From: Bacillus cereus ATCC 14579 | GTDB taxonomy: Bacteria; Bacillota; Bacilli; Bacillales; Bacillaceae_G | Assembly (NCBI RefSeq): GCF_000007825.1 | Contig: NC_004722.1 | Coordinates: 4,318,501-4,382,500, forward strand | Direction: 5' to 3' | Length of the DNA: 64,000 bases | Shown here: piece after piece, positions 51,015-60,684 of the stretch | Numbering within the stretch: the stretch's first letter is position 1 | Layout of the letters: each line of letters begins with the position of its first letter | The notes under the pieces: model-generated | Told to the model about the DNA's origin: nothing | Database searches by the model: none | Seen by the model: only the letters and a program-made list of their open reading frames with translations | Position numbers and translations under genes: made by a program

Positions 51015-52923
51015 AATGTTTCTTATACTCTCTTTGAGCGAAGAAGAAATAAATGATACATGCTGCGATATAAAACAGAATGAACAAACCTACTTTTCTG
51101 AATGATCCATCCATAAAAAGCGTATTATGAAACGTATATAATGCAACTGCACTATGCATACTCCCTACTATAATTGGCGCAAAAAATAGCATACATAATT
51201 GCCAACGAGAAATTTTCCATACTTCTTCCTTCGTCATTCCAAGTTTAGAGAGTGCACCATACTGCTTTCGGTCCGATGCAATATTATGGAACCATTTAAA
51301 ATACACGATACTACATGAAGTGAGAAAGAATAATATACTAATAAATGAGCCTACAAATAGAGTAATATCGCCGACTTCTTTCATATTTACATACAACTCC
51401 ATATTGCTTCGAAATGCATTATTATTATCTTGTTTTATATGTCTCCGTAAATCTTCATTTAATTTCTTCGTCTTTTCGATATTTGATAATGTGTAGCCTC
51501 TATATATCATTTTTTCAGAATCAGGAACCTGATTTGCTATACTGTCAAAATCTTCATCATTCATAACGAAGAACAGACCATTAATGTACGAAGGGTGATG
51601 GTTAAATTGAACCCCTTCTTTCTGACCGTTAAATACGAATTGATATGGTTGATTCATTACTTGCAATTGAATCTCTTTTTGATTATATACATTCGAATTA
51701 TTGTATTTATTATAATAAACGAGTGTCACTGTACCTTTTTTAGGACGATACGTTTTCTGTCTTTGTTTCCTTGCTTCTTGGTTATATTCACTTTCTTTTA
51801 TAAGCGGTACTATTGTTGTTTCTCCCTTATTAGACTGAAAGGATGCATAAACTCCAACAAAACTCATATATTGAAAATCATCATACTCATAGTGATGCAG
51901 TAATTTTTCAACCGCACCTTCCTCAAAGACTTCATGAGTAGAAATACCTTTTTCTATGTACGAAAACGAGTGTACCCCTCCAGTTCGCCACATATCTTGC
52001 ATGCTAGAAAAATATAAGAACACCGTACCTGTTGCTGTAACTACCAAACGTCGTTGCCATTAGACATTCAGAAAGAAAAAGCGACTATTTTCCTTCATTC
52101 GATGTGACAATTGATTCACTATAAATAAATACGGATATGTATACATAATCTTTTTATTTCGCTTTATCATTTCTAACACTTGGGTAGCTCCATGTGTAAA
52201 AGAAAAGTACGTTCCAAAAAAGACAAGTATAGACACAGGGAAAAAGTATATTGCTATCGTAGTCATCGTCACTTGTAGCGCCAACGCATACCCGCCCACT
52301 AAACAAGCAAAACCGAATAAACAAAGCCACTTTGATGTTTTCTTCTCTTTTTTATCTGTTCGAAATTCTTTCAATAACCGAATGATTTTTATATTCCATA
52401 TACGTAAAGCACTTATAAAAGATAACAAAATAAAAACGACCATATATGTAATAAATGTTACACCAATCGCCCTTACGTCAAATATCACAGGGAGTTCTTT
52501 CGGAAGCCCCAGTAACATACTAAATACCATAAAAAAGAGTTTTAAAAATATCATACCGAGCACAATACCGAAAATATTCGCGAAGACCCCGATTAAAATT
52601 TGTTCGGTCATAATCATTCCTATTACGTTAGATTTCGTTGCTCCCATTAACATATATAACCCTAATTCTTTCTTACGTGCTTCTATGAAAATAGAAGTAG
52701 AGTACAAAATAAATATGACGAAAAAAGAAATGATTATAACATTACATATGATAAGTCCCCAACGTACGTTTTGATACCACATCGTCTCTTGCATATACGG
52801 ATGCACAATGACAGACATATATGCGTAAGAAGCAAATACTGCAAAACAACTACTTAAGAAAAACACTTTATAATTACGCCAATTTCCTTTTATATTTTGC
52901 AGCGCTAGTTGCCAAATGTTCAT
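51007..52923 (-). pseudogene. Second Bce-like ABC permease, interrupted
   Basis: Two ORFs (52923-52060 and 52047-51007) together encode 638 codons, matching the intact paralogue next door (640 aa). The 5' part has the four N-terminal membrane segments and the permease signature ARKKELGLYMLMGATKS. The 3' part has the extracellular domain and the last helices (SKLGMTKEEVWKISRWQL). At the join, FFFLNV is followed by TAA and WQRRLVVTATG. Another frame there reads CLMATT, so a lost base upstream and an extra T in GTTTGG would explain the stop. Inactivation or sequence error. Confidence 0.85.
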
Positions 52924-52950
52924 CTATCGTCCTCCTGTAACTTACTACAT

Positions 52951-52983
52951 AGGCAAAAAGCTAGAGGTTCCCCTAGCTTTTTA
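52951..52983 (-). terminator. Terminator between the two permeases
   Basis: AAAAAGCTAGGGG/CCTCTAGCTTTTT stem overlapping the first permease's stop; partial read-through would be needed for the second permease. Confidence 0.78.
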
Positions 52984-54895
52984 CGTGTTTTAAATATCCT
53001 CTTTGCGCGATCATAAAGTAAATGGCAGAAGCTAAAATGTATGCTCCAATTACAAGCGCACCTGATTTCCATAAATCAATATAAAGCATTTTCCCTAACG
53101 TATGAAGAGCAACTCCACTATGAATGGAACCGATTAAAATTGGGATAAAGAAGATAACTCCCATTTGTCGAATCGCAATTTTGCGAATTTCTTTATCTGT
53201 CATACCGATTCTCTTTAACGATTTAAATTGAATACGATCTTGTTCTTTATCGTTAAACCATTTAAAGTATGTCATACTACAAGCGAAGAAGAAGAACAGT
53301 ACCGCTACGAAGAAACCGATGAACATTGTAATTGCTCCACCTTCTCTTATATCCTTATACGCAAACACTGAATTTCTCAATTCTCCTTGCTTTTCTGGTG
53401 CAATTTCATTTTTCAAATCTAATACAAGATTTTCTGTATTTTTCCAATCCTCGATATAATAACCGTAATATTTCGTCTTTTCTTCATCTGGTACGAGTTT
53501 TGCATATTTCTCAAAATCTTGATCATTTACAATAAGATATTCACTATCATTAAAAACAGAATACTGCGTTGGATTATTTAATTGAACAGACTGCTTTTGC
53601 CCGTTAATTGTAAATTCATACGGTTTCGTACGATCTATCTTCATCAGTTCATTTGACATATCAACCATAACCATCGTTGCACTACCTGGTGCATTATGAA
53701 CTTCTGTAGGTTGCTCTCTCTTTTGTTTGCGCACTTCTGCATTATATTCTTTTTCTGAAATAATCGTCATCGGTACTTCATGTTCACTATTAAACAACGT
53801 TATTTTCTGTGTTGCCGGTAGTTTAACGTAGGTTACTTTTCGCGCATCTTCAAACCCGTGTCTCTTCACAAGCTCCTGTACCTTTTCTTCATTAATAAGA
53901 TTATGCGTATTTAACCCCTTTTCCTCATATGAAATAGCATGTGGTGTAAGTTCTACCGTTTTCGCACTCATATTTTCAAAATATACGTACAGTGTACCTA
54001 CTGCTGAAGATACTACCGCCGTAATAATAGAAATTACAAATAGAAAACGAGCATTATCTTTCATTTTATAAATAAGATTGCTAAGAACAAACATATTTGG
54101 ATACGTATAGAAAGATTGCTTTCTTTTTTGTAATGCTTTTAATACAACTGTACTACCTTGTGTAAATAATAAATACGTTCCGCCAATTGTCAGTCCTACC
54201 ACCGGTAAAAAGAGGATGAGGAAATTCAGAAACGTTACTTGGAAGCTAAGTACATATGCAACAATAATACATCCTATACCAACTACACATAACCATGTAA
54301 ATGCAAACGGCTCTACTTTTTGCTTTCTAGCTTCTCTTAATAAATCAATAATTTGCAAGCGTCCTACCGTCCAAACGCTAAACAATGATAGGATTAAAAA
54401 TAGGATAAAGTATACGCCAGCTGTAATAAGAACTGCTTTACTATTCCAAACAAGTGGAAGTGTCTTATCTATTTTCAATAATACGCTTAACGCTTGGAAA
54501 AATAATTTTGAACAAAGCATTCCAACCCCAATACCAATTACAATTGCAATACTACCTAACATCAGTTGCTCTAATATAATCATTCGGCCGAGCTGCGATT
54601 TCGTTCCCCCTATTAATGTTAGTAGACCAAACTCTTTTTTTCTTGCTCGTAAAAACGTTGAATTTGCATATAAAATAAAGAGTGCCGAGAAGATGACCAC
54701 AATATAATTCATCGATTCTAATCCTTTTGTGATCATCTTTCTCATACTAATATTACCGCTTACGACATCTGGATGATAAATAAAAGAAGCATACATGAAA
54801 AATACGACAATCGATAAACAACTACTTATAAGAAACGCTTTATAGTTACGCCAATTTCCTTTTACGTTATTAAGCGCGAGCTGGCGAAAGTTCAT
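52973..54895 (-). CDS. Bce-like ABC transporter permease
   Basis: A 640-aa FtsX/MacB-superfamily permease of the peptide-antibiotic exporter (BceB/Pep7E) type. Ten hydrophobic segments surround a large extracellular domain of about 200 residues between segments 7 and 8 (about residues 300-510), which in BceB senses the antimicrobial peptide with the kinase. RARKKEFGLLTLIGGTKS and LKRIGMTDKEIRKIAIRQM are the two cytoplasmic coupling signatures. GGAGGAGAAT precedes the ATG. It overlaps the ATPase gene by 26 bases, indicating coupled expression. Confidence 0.93.
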   Translation of the reverse strand: MNFRQLALNNVKGNWRNYKAFLISSCLSIVVFFMYASFIYHPDVVSGNISMRKMITKGLESMNYIVVIFSALFILYANSTFLRARKKEFGLLTLIGGTKSQLGRMIILEQLMLGSIAIVIGIGVGMLCSKLFFQALSVLLKIDKTLPLVWNSKAVLITAGVYFILFLILSLFSVWTVGRLQIIDLLREARKQKVEPFAFTWLCVVGIGCIIVAYVLSFQVTFLNFLILFLPVVGLTIGGTYLLFTQGSTVVLKALQKRKQSFYTYPNMFVLSNLIYKMKDNARFLFVISIITAVVSSAVGTLYVYFENMSAKTVELTPHAISYEEKGLNTHNLINEEKVQELVKRHGFEDARKVTYVKLPATQKITLFNSEHEVPMTIISEKEYNAEVRKQKREQPTEVHNAPGSATMVMVDMSNELMKIDRTKPYEFTINGQKQSVQLNNPTQYSVFNDSEYLIVNDQDFEKYAKLVPDEEKTKYYGYYIEDWKNTENLVLDLKNEIAPEKQGELRNSVFAYKDIREGGAITMFIGFFVAVLFFFFACSMTYFKWFNDKEQDRIQFKSLKRIGMTDKEIRKIAIRQMGVIFFIPILIGSIHSGVALHTLGKMLYIDLWKSGALVIGAYILASAIYFMIAQRGYLKHVKS

Positions 54896-55646
54896 GATAT
54901 TCTCCTCCTAGCATCGCAAGTACGTCCAGAATTTCTTGGAAAAAGGCTTGTTTCGTTCTTCCTTTATGTATTTCCGAGAAAATTTCCCCATCGCGTATGA
55001 AAAGGATACGTTCACAATAACTAGCCGCTACTGGATCGTGCGTAACCATTGCAATCGTTACTTTCTTTTGCTCGTGTAAATCTTGCAGAGCGCCCATTAG
55101 CGATTTCGCTGACTTCGAGTCTAAGTTTCCAGTTGGCTCATCTGCTAAAATTAACGTCGGTTCATGAATGATTGCTCTCGCTGCTGCTGCACGTTGTTGT
55201 TGTCCCCCAGATACTTCGTATACTTTTTTATTTAATATTTCTTCAATATTTAAGAACTTTGCAATCTCAAGCACTTTTGCATCTATTTCATTTACAGATT
55301 TCTTCGCCATTACAAGAGGTAAAATAATATTTTCTTTAATCGATAGCGTATCAAGTAAATTAAAATCTTGAAAGATGAACCCTAAATGTGTACGGCGAAA
55401 CTCCGCTAATTTTGCAGCACGCATTTGATTAATTTCTTCACCATTTACAAGCACATGACCTGAAGTTTGCTTATCAATTGTTGCTAATAAATTTAAAAGC
55501 GTCGTTTTCCCGCTTCCTGAAGGACCCATAATCCCTACAAATTCGCCTTCTTCTATTTTAAAATTTATATCGTTTAAAGCAGTCGTCGCTACTGAACCTT
55601 TTGATTGGTACACCTTCGTTAATCCTTTTACTTCAAGAACACTCAT
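54870..55646 (-). CDS. Bce-like ABC transporter ATP-binding protein
   Basis: A 258-aa MacB/LolD-family ATPase powering the permease(s). Walker A GPSGSGKTT (about residue 41), Q-loop FIFQDFNLL, signature VSGGQQQRAAAARA (about 145) and Walker B LILADEPTGNLD are intact. The ending extends slightly past the usual family C-terminus (LAMLGGEYHEL). GGGGGATTAG precedes the ATG. It is the first gene after the kinase and a palindromic site. Confidence 0.95.
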   Translation of the reverse strand: MSVLEVKGLTKVYQSKGSVATTALNDINFKIEEGEFVGIMGPSGSGKTTLLNLLATIDKQTSGHVLVNGEEINQMRAAKLAEFRRTHLGFIFQDFNLLDTLSIKENIILPLVMAKKSVNEIDAKVLEIAKFLNIEEILNKKVYEVSGGQQQRAAAARAIIHEPTLILADEPTGNLDSKSAKSLMGALQDLHEQKKVTIAMVTHDPVAASYCERILFIRDGEIFSEIHKGRTKQAFFQEILDVLAMLGGEYHELSPARA

Positions 55647-55719
55647 TTCTAATCCCCCTACGTGTTTTCTTCTTACATTTACTATAAGAAAAATAAGAAA
55701 AAGAAACGAGTGATTTCCC

Positions 55720-55737
55720 TTACAAAACGTTTTGTTA
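55720..55737. promoter_or_regulatory. Palindromic probable BceR-type operator
   Basis: TTACAAAACGTTTTGTTA contains the perfect 14-bp palindrome ACAAAACGTTTTGT. It lies between the kinase stop and the ATPase start, upstream of a TATAGT -10 with no good -35. TNACA...TGTAA-like half-sites are what BceR-type regulators bind. Role inferred. Confidence 0.65.
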
Positions 55738-55739
55738 TC

Positions 55740-56822
55740 TTACAGTTTTGTCATTTTTCTCATCAATGTATGATATTCTTCATCTTTTGCAAATTGGAAC
55801 GTGAATGTTGTCCCTTCTCCTTCAGCCGATTGAACATACATTCCATGATGTAAATTATCGCAAATTTCCTTCGTAATATATAAACCCATTCCAGTCGCTT
55901 CTCTCGTTTTACGGCCATTTACCCCCGTAAAGAATGGATCAAATATACGCTTTACATCTTGCTCTGGAATACCGATTCCATTGTCCTTAATATGTAATAA
56001 CACCTTTTGGTCTTTCTCTTCAATTTGAAATTGAATTTCTTTTTTCTCTGCCGCTGAAATTTTTGTATACTTAATTGCGTTTACAACAATTTGACCTATA
56101 GCAATACTTAGCCATTTTCTATCAGAGGCAACCATACAAGTATCTTCTTCAAACATCACTTTCGGAAATACAGACGATTGAATGAAGGATTTCCGATTTT
56201 CATTAATAATACCTCGCACGACATCTATAACATTTACTACTTCTACCTTATAATCTTTCGCAAACTGCTCTAGTCTTGCCATATGTAACGCTAAATCTAA
56301 ACCATTTAGTATACGGTTATTTTCTTCACGAATACTTTCAACTGTTGCTCTTGCCTCACGATGCTCTTTGCCAAACTTTTGCAGCAATAATTCAATAACA
56401 GATACTGGTGTTTTCATTTGGTGAATCCATTGGTTCATAAATATCATTTGCTGTTGCTCTTTCGCATGCTGTTTATGAACTTCATTCATATATTGCTGTC
56501 TTAATAACGTAAAAGATTCAACGACCATTTCTTGCTCTGATGTATAAGATTCATCAATAAGTAAAGAGTCATGTAATGTATTTCCACCAGTAACATACTT
56601 TTCGATCCTCTTTAAAAACACACTCCGTTTTCGGTAATCGTAAATGAGGTATACAGTAAACACAACTGTTCCTAATAAAAGTCCATATAACCATGTACTC
56701 CAATCAATGGATCGCTTTTCTAAAAGACTTTGCAACTGTAAAACGAGCCCAAATAAACAAAGGCTAACAATATAAGAAAGAATTAAAGAAAAGCGGTCCA
56801 TGAGGTAAATTTTAACCTTCAT
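55740..56822 (-). CDS. Intramembrane-sensing histidine kinase (BceS-like)
   Basis: A 360-aa sensor kinase. Two transmembrane segments (about residues 10-30 and 38-60) lie close together with almost no extracellular loop, the mark of kinases that sense through a partner Bce permease. The H-box NQWIHQMKTPVSVIELLL contains the phosphorylated histidine (about residue 132). The ATPase domain has N-box AIGQIVVNAIKYTK and G-boxes DNGIGIPE and EATGMGLYITKEI. The ATG at 56822 follows GGGGCGAAGGGC inside the regulator's 3' end. Confidence 0.92.
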   Translation of the reverse strand: MKVKIYLMDRFSLILSYIVSLCLFGLVLQLQSLLEKRSIDWSTWLYGLLLGTVVFTVYLIYDYRKRSVFLKRIEKYVTGGNTLHDSLLIDESYTSEQEMVVESFTLLRQQYMNEVHKQHAKEQQQMIFMNQWIHQMKTPVSVIELLLQKFGKEHREARATVESIREENNRILNGLDLALHMARLEQFAKDYKVEVVNVIDVVRGIINENRKSFIQSSVFPKVMFEEDTCMVASDRKWLSIAIGQIVVNAIKYTKISAAEKKEIQFQIEEKDQKVLLHIKDNGIGIPEQDVKRIFDPFFTGVNGRKTREATGMGLYITKEICDNLHHGMYVQSAEGEGTTFTFQFAKDEEYHTLMRKMTKL

Positions 56823-57519
56823 GCCCTTCGCCCCACTCCGTAAGAAGCGCATAACCATATCCACGTTTCGTTACAATTGCATTTTTAATGCCTAACTCCT
56901 CTAGTTTCTTCCTTACACGTTTTACATTTACGGTTAATGTATTATCATCCACAAATGCTACTTCATCCCATAGAGCTTCTAACAGTTCTTCGCGCGTTAC
57001 ATATTGATTCACCTGTTTCATTAAACACTCTAATAAGTAAAACTCATTTTTTGTCAGTTCAGTTTGTTGTCCTTGCCACTCAACAATATGCTGAGACGGG
57101 AATAACAACAGTCCATTTACACCTAAACAATCACTCTCAGCAGCAGAAGCATACTCTCCGTAACCACGGCGAAGCGCACTCTTCACCTTTGCCATTACGA
57201 TATCTAAATGGAATGGCTTCGTAATATAATCATCGCCGCCATTTTCAATCGCCATTACTTGGTCCATTTCTCCTGTTCTTGCAGAAACAAAAATAATTGG
57301 CGCATTCGATACAGTACGAATTTGACGACACCAATAAAAACCGTCAAAGTACGGTAAATTAATATCAAGTAACACGAGATGAGGATTCACTTTTACAAAC
57401 TCATCTTTTATTTGACGTAAATCACTTGCTCTAAATGATTGATATCCATATCTTTCTAAATGCTCTTCTAATATTCCCGCGATTTTCTCATCATCTTCTA
57501 CAATTAATATTTTATACAT
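56812..57519 (-). CDS. OmpR-family response regulator (BceR-like)
   Basis: A 235-aa regulator. The receiver domain has DD at residues 9-10 and the phospho-acceptor aspartate in LVLLDINLPYFDGF (about residue 52), with ISAR-like FVSARTGEMD and the KPF motif. The C-terminal winged helix (about residues 135-230) contains FVDDNTLTVNVKRVRKKL. The ATG at 57519 has GGGGAGAAAACGAAC upstream; an open frame starts 13 codons earlier. It likely activates the ATPase-permease genes at the palindrome 55720-55737. Confidence 0.93.
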   Translation of the reverse strand: MYKILIVEDDEKIAGILEEHLERYGYQSFRASDLRQIKDEFVKVNPHLVLLDINLPYFDGFYWCRQIRTVSNAPIIFVSARTGEMDQVMAIENGGDDYITKPFHLDIVMAKVKSALRRGYGEYASAAESDCLGVNGLLLFPSQHIVEWQGQQTELTKNEFYLLECLMKQVNQYVTREELLEALWDEVAFVDDNTLTVNVKRVRKKLEELGIKNAIVTKRGYGYALLTEWGEGHEG

Positions 57520-57630
57520 GTTCGTTTTCTCCCCATAAAAAATTCTTCTAAAAACCACTCCCTTTTTATTATAAATTGAAAATTTAATTAGTGGGGATTT
57601 TTTCCTATATAAATCCGATTTTTACGATAT

Positions 57631-57662
57631 AAAAAAAGACTGCCGTATTTCGGCAGTCTTAA
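57631..57662 (-). terminator. Terminator after obg
   Basis: Minus-strand AAGACTGCCGA/TACGGCAGTCTT followed by TTTTTA. Confidence 0.9.
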
Positions 57663-58945
57663 TCGATAAATTCAAATTCATATTCAAGAATTTTTACAAT
57701 ATCTCCGTCTTTTGCACCACGTGCACGAAGCGCTTCATCAATACCCATTCCGCGCATTTGACGAGCGAAACGACGTACAGATTCATCACGTGAGAAGTCT
57801 GTCATCTTGAATGTTTTCTCGATATCGTAACCAGAGATAACAAACGTGCCATCACTTTCACGTGTAATTTCAAATTTAACACCTTCAGTATCAAATTTGT
57901 ACATTACACTTGTATCAGACTCATCCGCAACTTCATGTATTGGGAATTCTGGTGTTGTTTCTATTAAGTTCGCTACTTCAAACAGTAAGTCACGAACACC
58001 TTGTCTTGTTACAGCTGAGATTGGGAAGATTTTTACTTCGTCTCCCACTTTCTCTTTAAATGCTTGTAAGTTTTCTTCTGCATCTGGCATATCCATTTTG
58101 TTTGCAACAACAACTTGCGGACGCTCAGTTAAGCGAAGATTGTATTCTTTCAATTCATTATTAATCGTTACGTAATCTTCATATGGATCACGGCCTTCTA
58201 AACCAGACATATCAATAACATGCACGATTACACGTGTACGCTCAATATGACGTAAGAATTGGTGTCCAAGTCCGACGCCAGCATGTGCGCCTTCAATTAG
58301 TCCTGGAAGGTCAGCCATAACGAAGCTGCGGTTATCACCAGTTTCAACAACACCAAGATTCGGAACGATTGTTGTGAAGTGATACTCTGCAATTTTCGGA
58401 CGCGCTGATGATACAACAGATAATAATGTAGATTTACCTACACTTGGGAATCCAACAAGTCCAACGTCTGCTAGTACTTTAAGTTCTAGAATAACATCAC
58501 GCTCTTGACCTGGTTCCCCGTTCTCAGCGATTTCTGGCGCTGGGTTCGTAGCTGTTGCGAAACGTGAGTTACCACGGCCACCACGGCCACCTTTTGCAAT
58601 TACAGCAGTTTGTCCATGCGTTACTAAATCGGCAAGAATTTGACCAGTTTTTTCATCTTTTACTACTGTTCCTGGCGGAACCTTTACAAGTAAATCTTCA
58701 GATTTACGTCCGTGCTGACCTTTACTCATTCCGTGCTGACCGCGATCAGCTTTGAAATGACGTTGGTAGCGGAAGTCCATTAATGTACGTAAGCCTTCCT
58801 CAACTACGAAAACAACATCTGCACCTTTACCTCCGTCGCCACCTGCTGGGCCACCTTTTGGTACATACTTCTCACGACGATACGCAACCATACCATTACC
58901 ACCGTCGCCGCCTTTTACATATATCTTGACCTGATCTACAAACAT
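57659..58945 (-). CDS. obg: GTPase Obg (CgtA)
   Basis: A 428-aa GTPase linked to 50S ribosome assembly, the general stress response and sporulation initiation. The glycine-rich Obg fold (residues 1-158, GGDGGNGMVAYRREKYVPKG) precedes the G domain: G1 GFPSVGKST (about residue 165), G3 DLPGLIEGAHAGVGLG, G4 NKMD. A C-terminal OCT domain (about 340-428) follows. The ATG overlaps the spo0B stop (TAATG), so synthesis is coupled. Confidence 0.97.
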   Translation of the reverse strand: MFVDQVKIYVKGGDGGNGMVAYRREKYVPKGGPAGGDGGKGADVVFVVEEGLRTLMDFRYQRHFKADRGQHGMSKGQHGRKSEDLLVKVPPGTVVKDEKTGQILADLVTHGQTAVIAKGGRGGRGNSRFATATNPAPEIAENGEPGQERDVILELKVLADVGLVGFPSVGKSTLLSVVSSARPKIAEYHFTTIVPNLGVVETGDNRSFVMADLPGLIEGAHAGVGLGHQFLRHIERTRVIVHVIDMSGLEGRDPYEDYVTINNELKEYNLRLTERPQVVVANKMDMPDAEENLQAFKEKVGDEVKIFPISAVTRQGVRDLLFEVANLIETTPEFPIHEVADESDTSVMYKFDTEGVKFEITRESDGTFVISGYDIEKTFKMTDFSRDESVRRFARQMRGMGIDEALRARGAKDGDIVKILEYEFEFID

Positions 58946-59493
58946 TATTTCACCACACTTTTTTCAATTGGTTGTAATATAACTGAGACTTCTTCGTCTC
59001 GCACTGTATAAGAAATGGAATACCATTTATTGTTTTGGGTCGCAAGCCAATTCTGTAGTTCTTCTACACTCGTTAGCTTACCACGAAAATCAAAAAAGAA
59101 ACGAGCATTATCCGCGTCACATTCAATTGTGATACAAACATAATTTTCAACATATACGTCTAAACTATGCTGAAGCATCGAGAAAAATTGATTCGTCCAT
59201 GTACATACAGTCTCATCTAAGTGAGATAAGTTATGCAATTTCCCTAATACTTCGTACTCCAATAAGCACGGCTGCTGTTTCCAATTATATGTTAAAATCC
59301 ACTCTGAAAATAAAGGCATTGATAGCCCCATCAGATTGGATTCTTGTCTCGCTTCTTGGACAAAACGATCGATGAGACTATGAATTTCTTCCACTTTTCC
59401 AAGGGAAAGGTTTCCTTTCACCATCTGCATACGATTGAGCCAGTCATGTCTTGAATGGCGCAATGCATCTATAATTGTCCATTTTTCATTCAT
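58945..59493 (-). CDS. spo0B: Sporulation initiation phosphotransferase Spo0B
   Basis: A 182-aa phosphorelay protein passing phosphate from Spo0F to Spo0A. The phosphorylated histidine lies in ALRHSRHDWLNRMQMVKGNL at about residue 16, in the first helix of the four-helix dimer hairpin. The C-terminal half is a degenerate kinase-like domain without ATP motifs. AAGGGGTATCTAA precedes the ATG. The rpmA-spo0B-obg order is the B. subtilis one. Confidence 0.93.
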   Translation of the reverse strand: MNEKWTIIDALRHSRHDWLNRMQMVKGNLSLGKVEEIHSLIDRFVQEARQESNLMGLSMPLFSEWILTYNWKQQPCLLEYEVLGKLHNLSHLDETVCTWTNQFFSMLQHSLDVYVENYVCITIECDADNARFFFDFRGKLTSVEELQNWLATQNNKWYSISYTVRDEEVSVILQPIEKSVVK

Positions 59494-59513
59494 TTAGATA
59501 CCCCTTAATATAG

Positions 59514-59546
59514 AAAAACTCTAACCTGCACTCAGGTTAGAGTTTT
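59514..59546 (-). terminator. Terminator after rpmA
   Basis: AAAACTCTAACCTG/CAGGTTAGAGTTTT stem between rpmA and spo0B. Confidence 0.88.
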
Positions 59547-59556
59547 CCGTGAGTTC

Positions 59557-59847
59557 TTATGCTTCTTGAGCAACAGGATATACGCTCACTTGTTTGCGGT
59601 CACGACCAAGACGCTCAAAGCGTACTACGCCGTCAACTTTCGCGTATAAAGTGTCATCGCCACCACGACCAACGTTAACACCTGGATAAATTTTTGTACC
59701 GCGTTGACGGTAAAGAATTGAACCACCTGTAACCGTTTGACCATCTGCGCGTTTAGCACCAAGACGTTTTGACTGAGAGTCACGACCGTTCTTTGTACTA
59801 CCTACACCTTTCTTAGATGCGAAAAACTGAAGATCTAATCTTAACAT
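59557..59847 (-). CDS. rpmA: Ribosomal protein L27 (bL27), with cleavable N-terminal extension
   Basis: A 96-aa 50S protein at the peptidyl transferase centre. The Firmicute-specific N-terminus [16 protein letters not shown] includes the extension that must be removed after LQFF by the Prp protease for the functional A-rich start. The conserved core follows ([17 protein letters not shown]). GGAGGTG precedes the ATG. Its gene lies next to prp. Confidence 0.98.
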
Positions 59848-59850
59848 ACG

Positions 59851-60195
59851 TTACACCTCCTGCACTTTTTCTATTAAACGGATATACTTTCCGTAATCAA
59901 GTTCGATCGTCTTAAGCGAAACAACTAATCCTTCTAAAAGCGTTTGTGCTTTTTCTGCTGCATGAACGTCTAAATCATTAGGCAATTCATACGTTAAGAA
60001 TCCGCCATCACTTCCGAGTTCAATAGTTGCTTGCACATTACAAAGCTCTTCCACTGCATTTATAGAACCAAACACAACCGCTGTAGTTCCAGCACAGACA
60101 AGGTCTTGTCCATGTGGCGCATAATCGGCATGTCCAGTCATTTTAAATGATTGGATACTTCCTAATTTCGTGCGACTTATCGTAATTTTAATCAT
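59851..60195 (-). CDS. prp: Ribosomal-processing cysteine protease Prp
   Basis: A 114-aa protease that trims the L27 N-terminus. The catalytic histidine and cysteine are seen in GHADYAPHGQDLVCAGTTAV (His about residue 22, Cys about 34). It is encoded between rplU and rpmA, its substrate gene. There is no good ribosome binding site; the ATG comes 9 bases after the rplU stop, so translation is probably coupled and low. Confidence 0.93.
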   Translation of the reverse strand: MIKITISRTKLGSIQSFKMTGHADYAPHGQDLVCAGTTAVVFGSINAVEELCNVQATIELGSDGGFLTYELPNDLDVHAAEKAQTLLEGLVVSLKTIELDYGKYIRLIEKVQEV

Positions 60196-60206
60196 GTTAA
60201 CCAGAA

Positions 60207-60515
60207 TTAAGCGTTGATAGCTTCAACAACTAGCTTAGTGTAAGGTTGACGATGACCTTGTTTCTTACGATTGTTCTTTTTCGCTTTGTATTTGAAAACG
60301 ATGATTTTCTTAGCGCGACCTTGTTTTTCAACTTTCGCAGTAACTGTTGCACCTTCTACAACTGGGCTACCAACTTTAACGTTTTCGCCACCAACGAAAA
60401 GAACTTTGTCAAAAGTAACAGTTTCACCAGCTTCAACATCTAATTTTTCAATGTAGATTGCTTGACCAGCTTCAACTTTAATTTGTTTTCCACCTGTTTC
60501 GATAATTGCGTACAT
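60207..60515 (-). CDS. rplU: Ribosomal protein L21 (bL21)
   Basis: A 102-aa 50S protein. [17 protein letters not shown] and the basic [20 protein letters not shown] are typical. AGAGGAGGTGC precedes the ATG. First gene of rplU-prp-rpmA. Confidence 0.98.
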
Positions 60516-60635
60516 ACTTGCACCTCCTCTTAATTACTAAGACTCGCCAAAAACGAGGTAGACATAAATGCCTTTAGGGAACCTGTCTTGTGCGGTTGTA
60601 GCATATAGCCGTTTAGGTGCTATAAACTATAACAT
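60516..60635 (-). promoter_or_regulatory. L21 leader RNA
   Basis: About 120 bases of untranslated leader before rplU contain pairings such as AGACAGGTTCCC with a later AGACTCG region, a CTCGTTTTTGGCGAG hairpin next to the ribosome binding site, and AGCACC...GGCTATATGCT. Position and length match the autoregulatory ribosomal L21 leader known in Firmicutes. Confidence 0.7.
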
Positions 60636-60639
60636 AAAG

Positions 60640-60669
60640 ATGTTATCATGAATCATAGACGGTTGTCAA
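60640..60669 (-). promoter_or_regulatory. Sigma-A promoter for rplU-prp-rpmA
   Basis: Minus-strand TTGACA (60669-60664), 18 bases, TAACAT (60645-60640). Confidence 0.65.
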
Positions 60670-60684
60670 TAAATGTTCTGCTAA

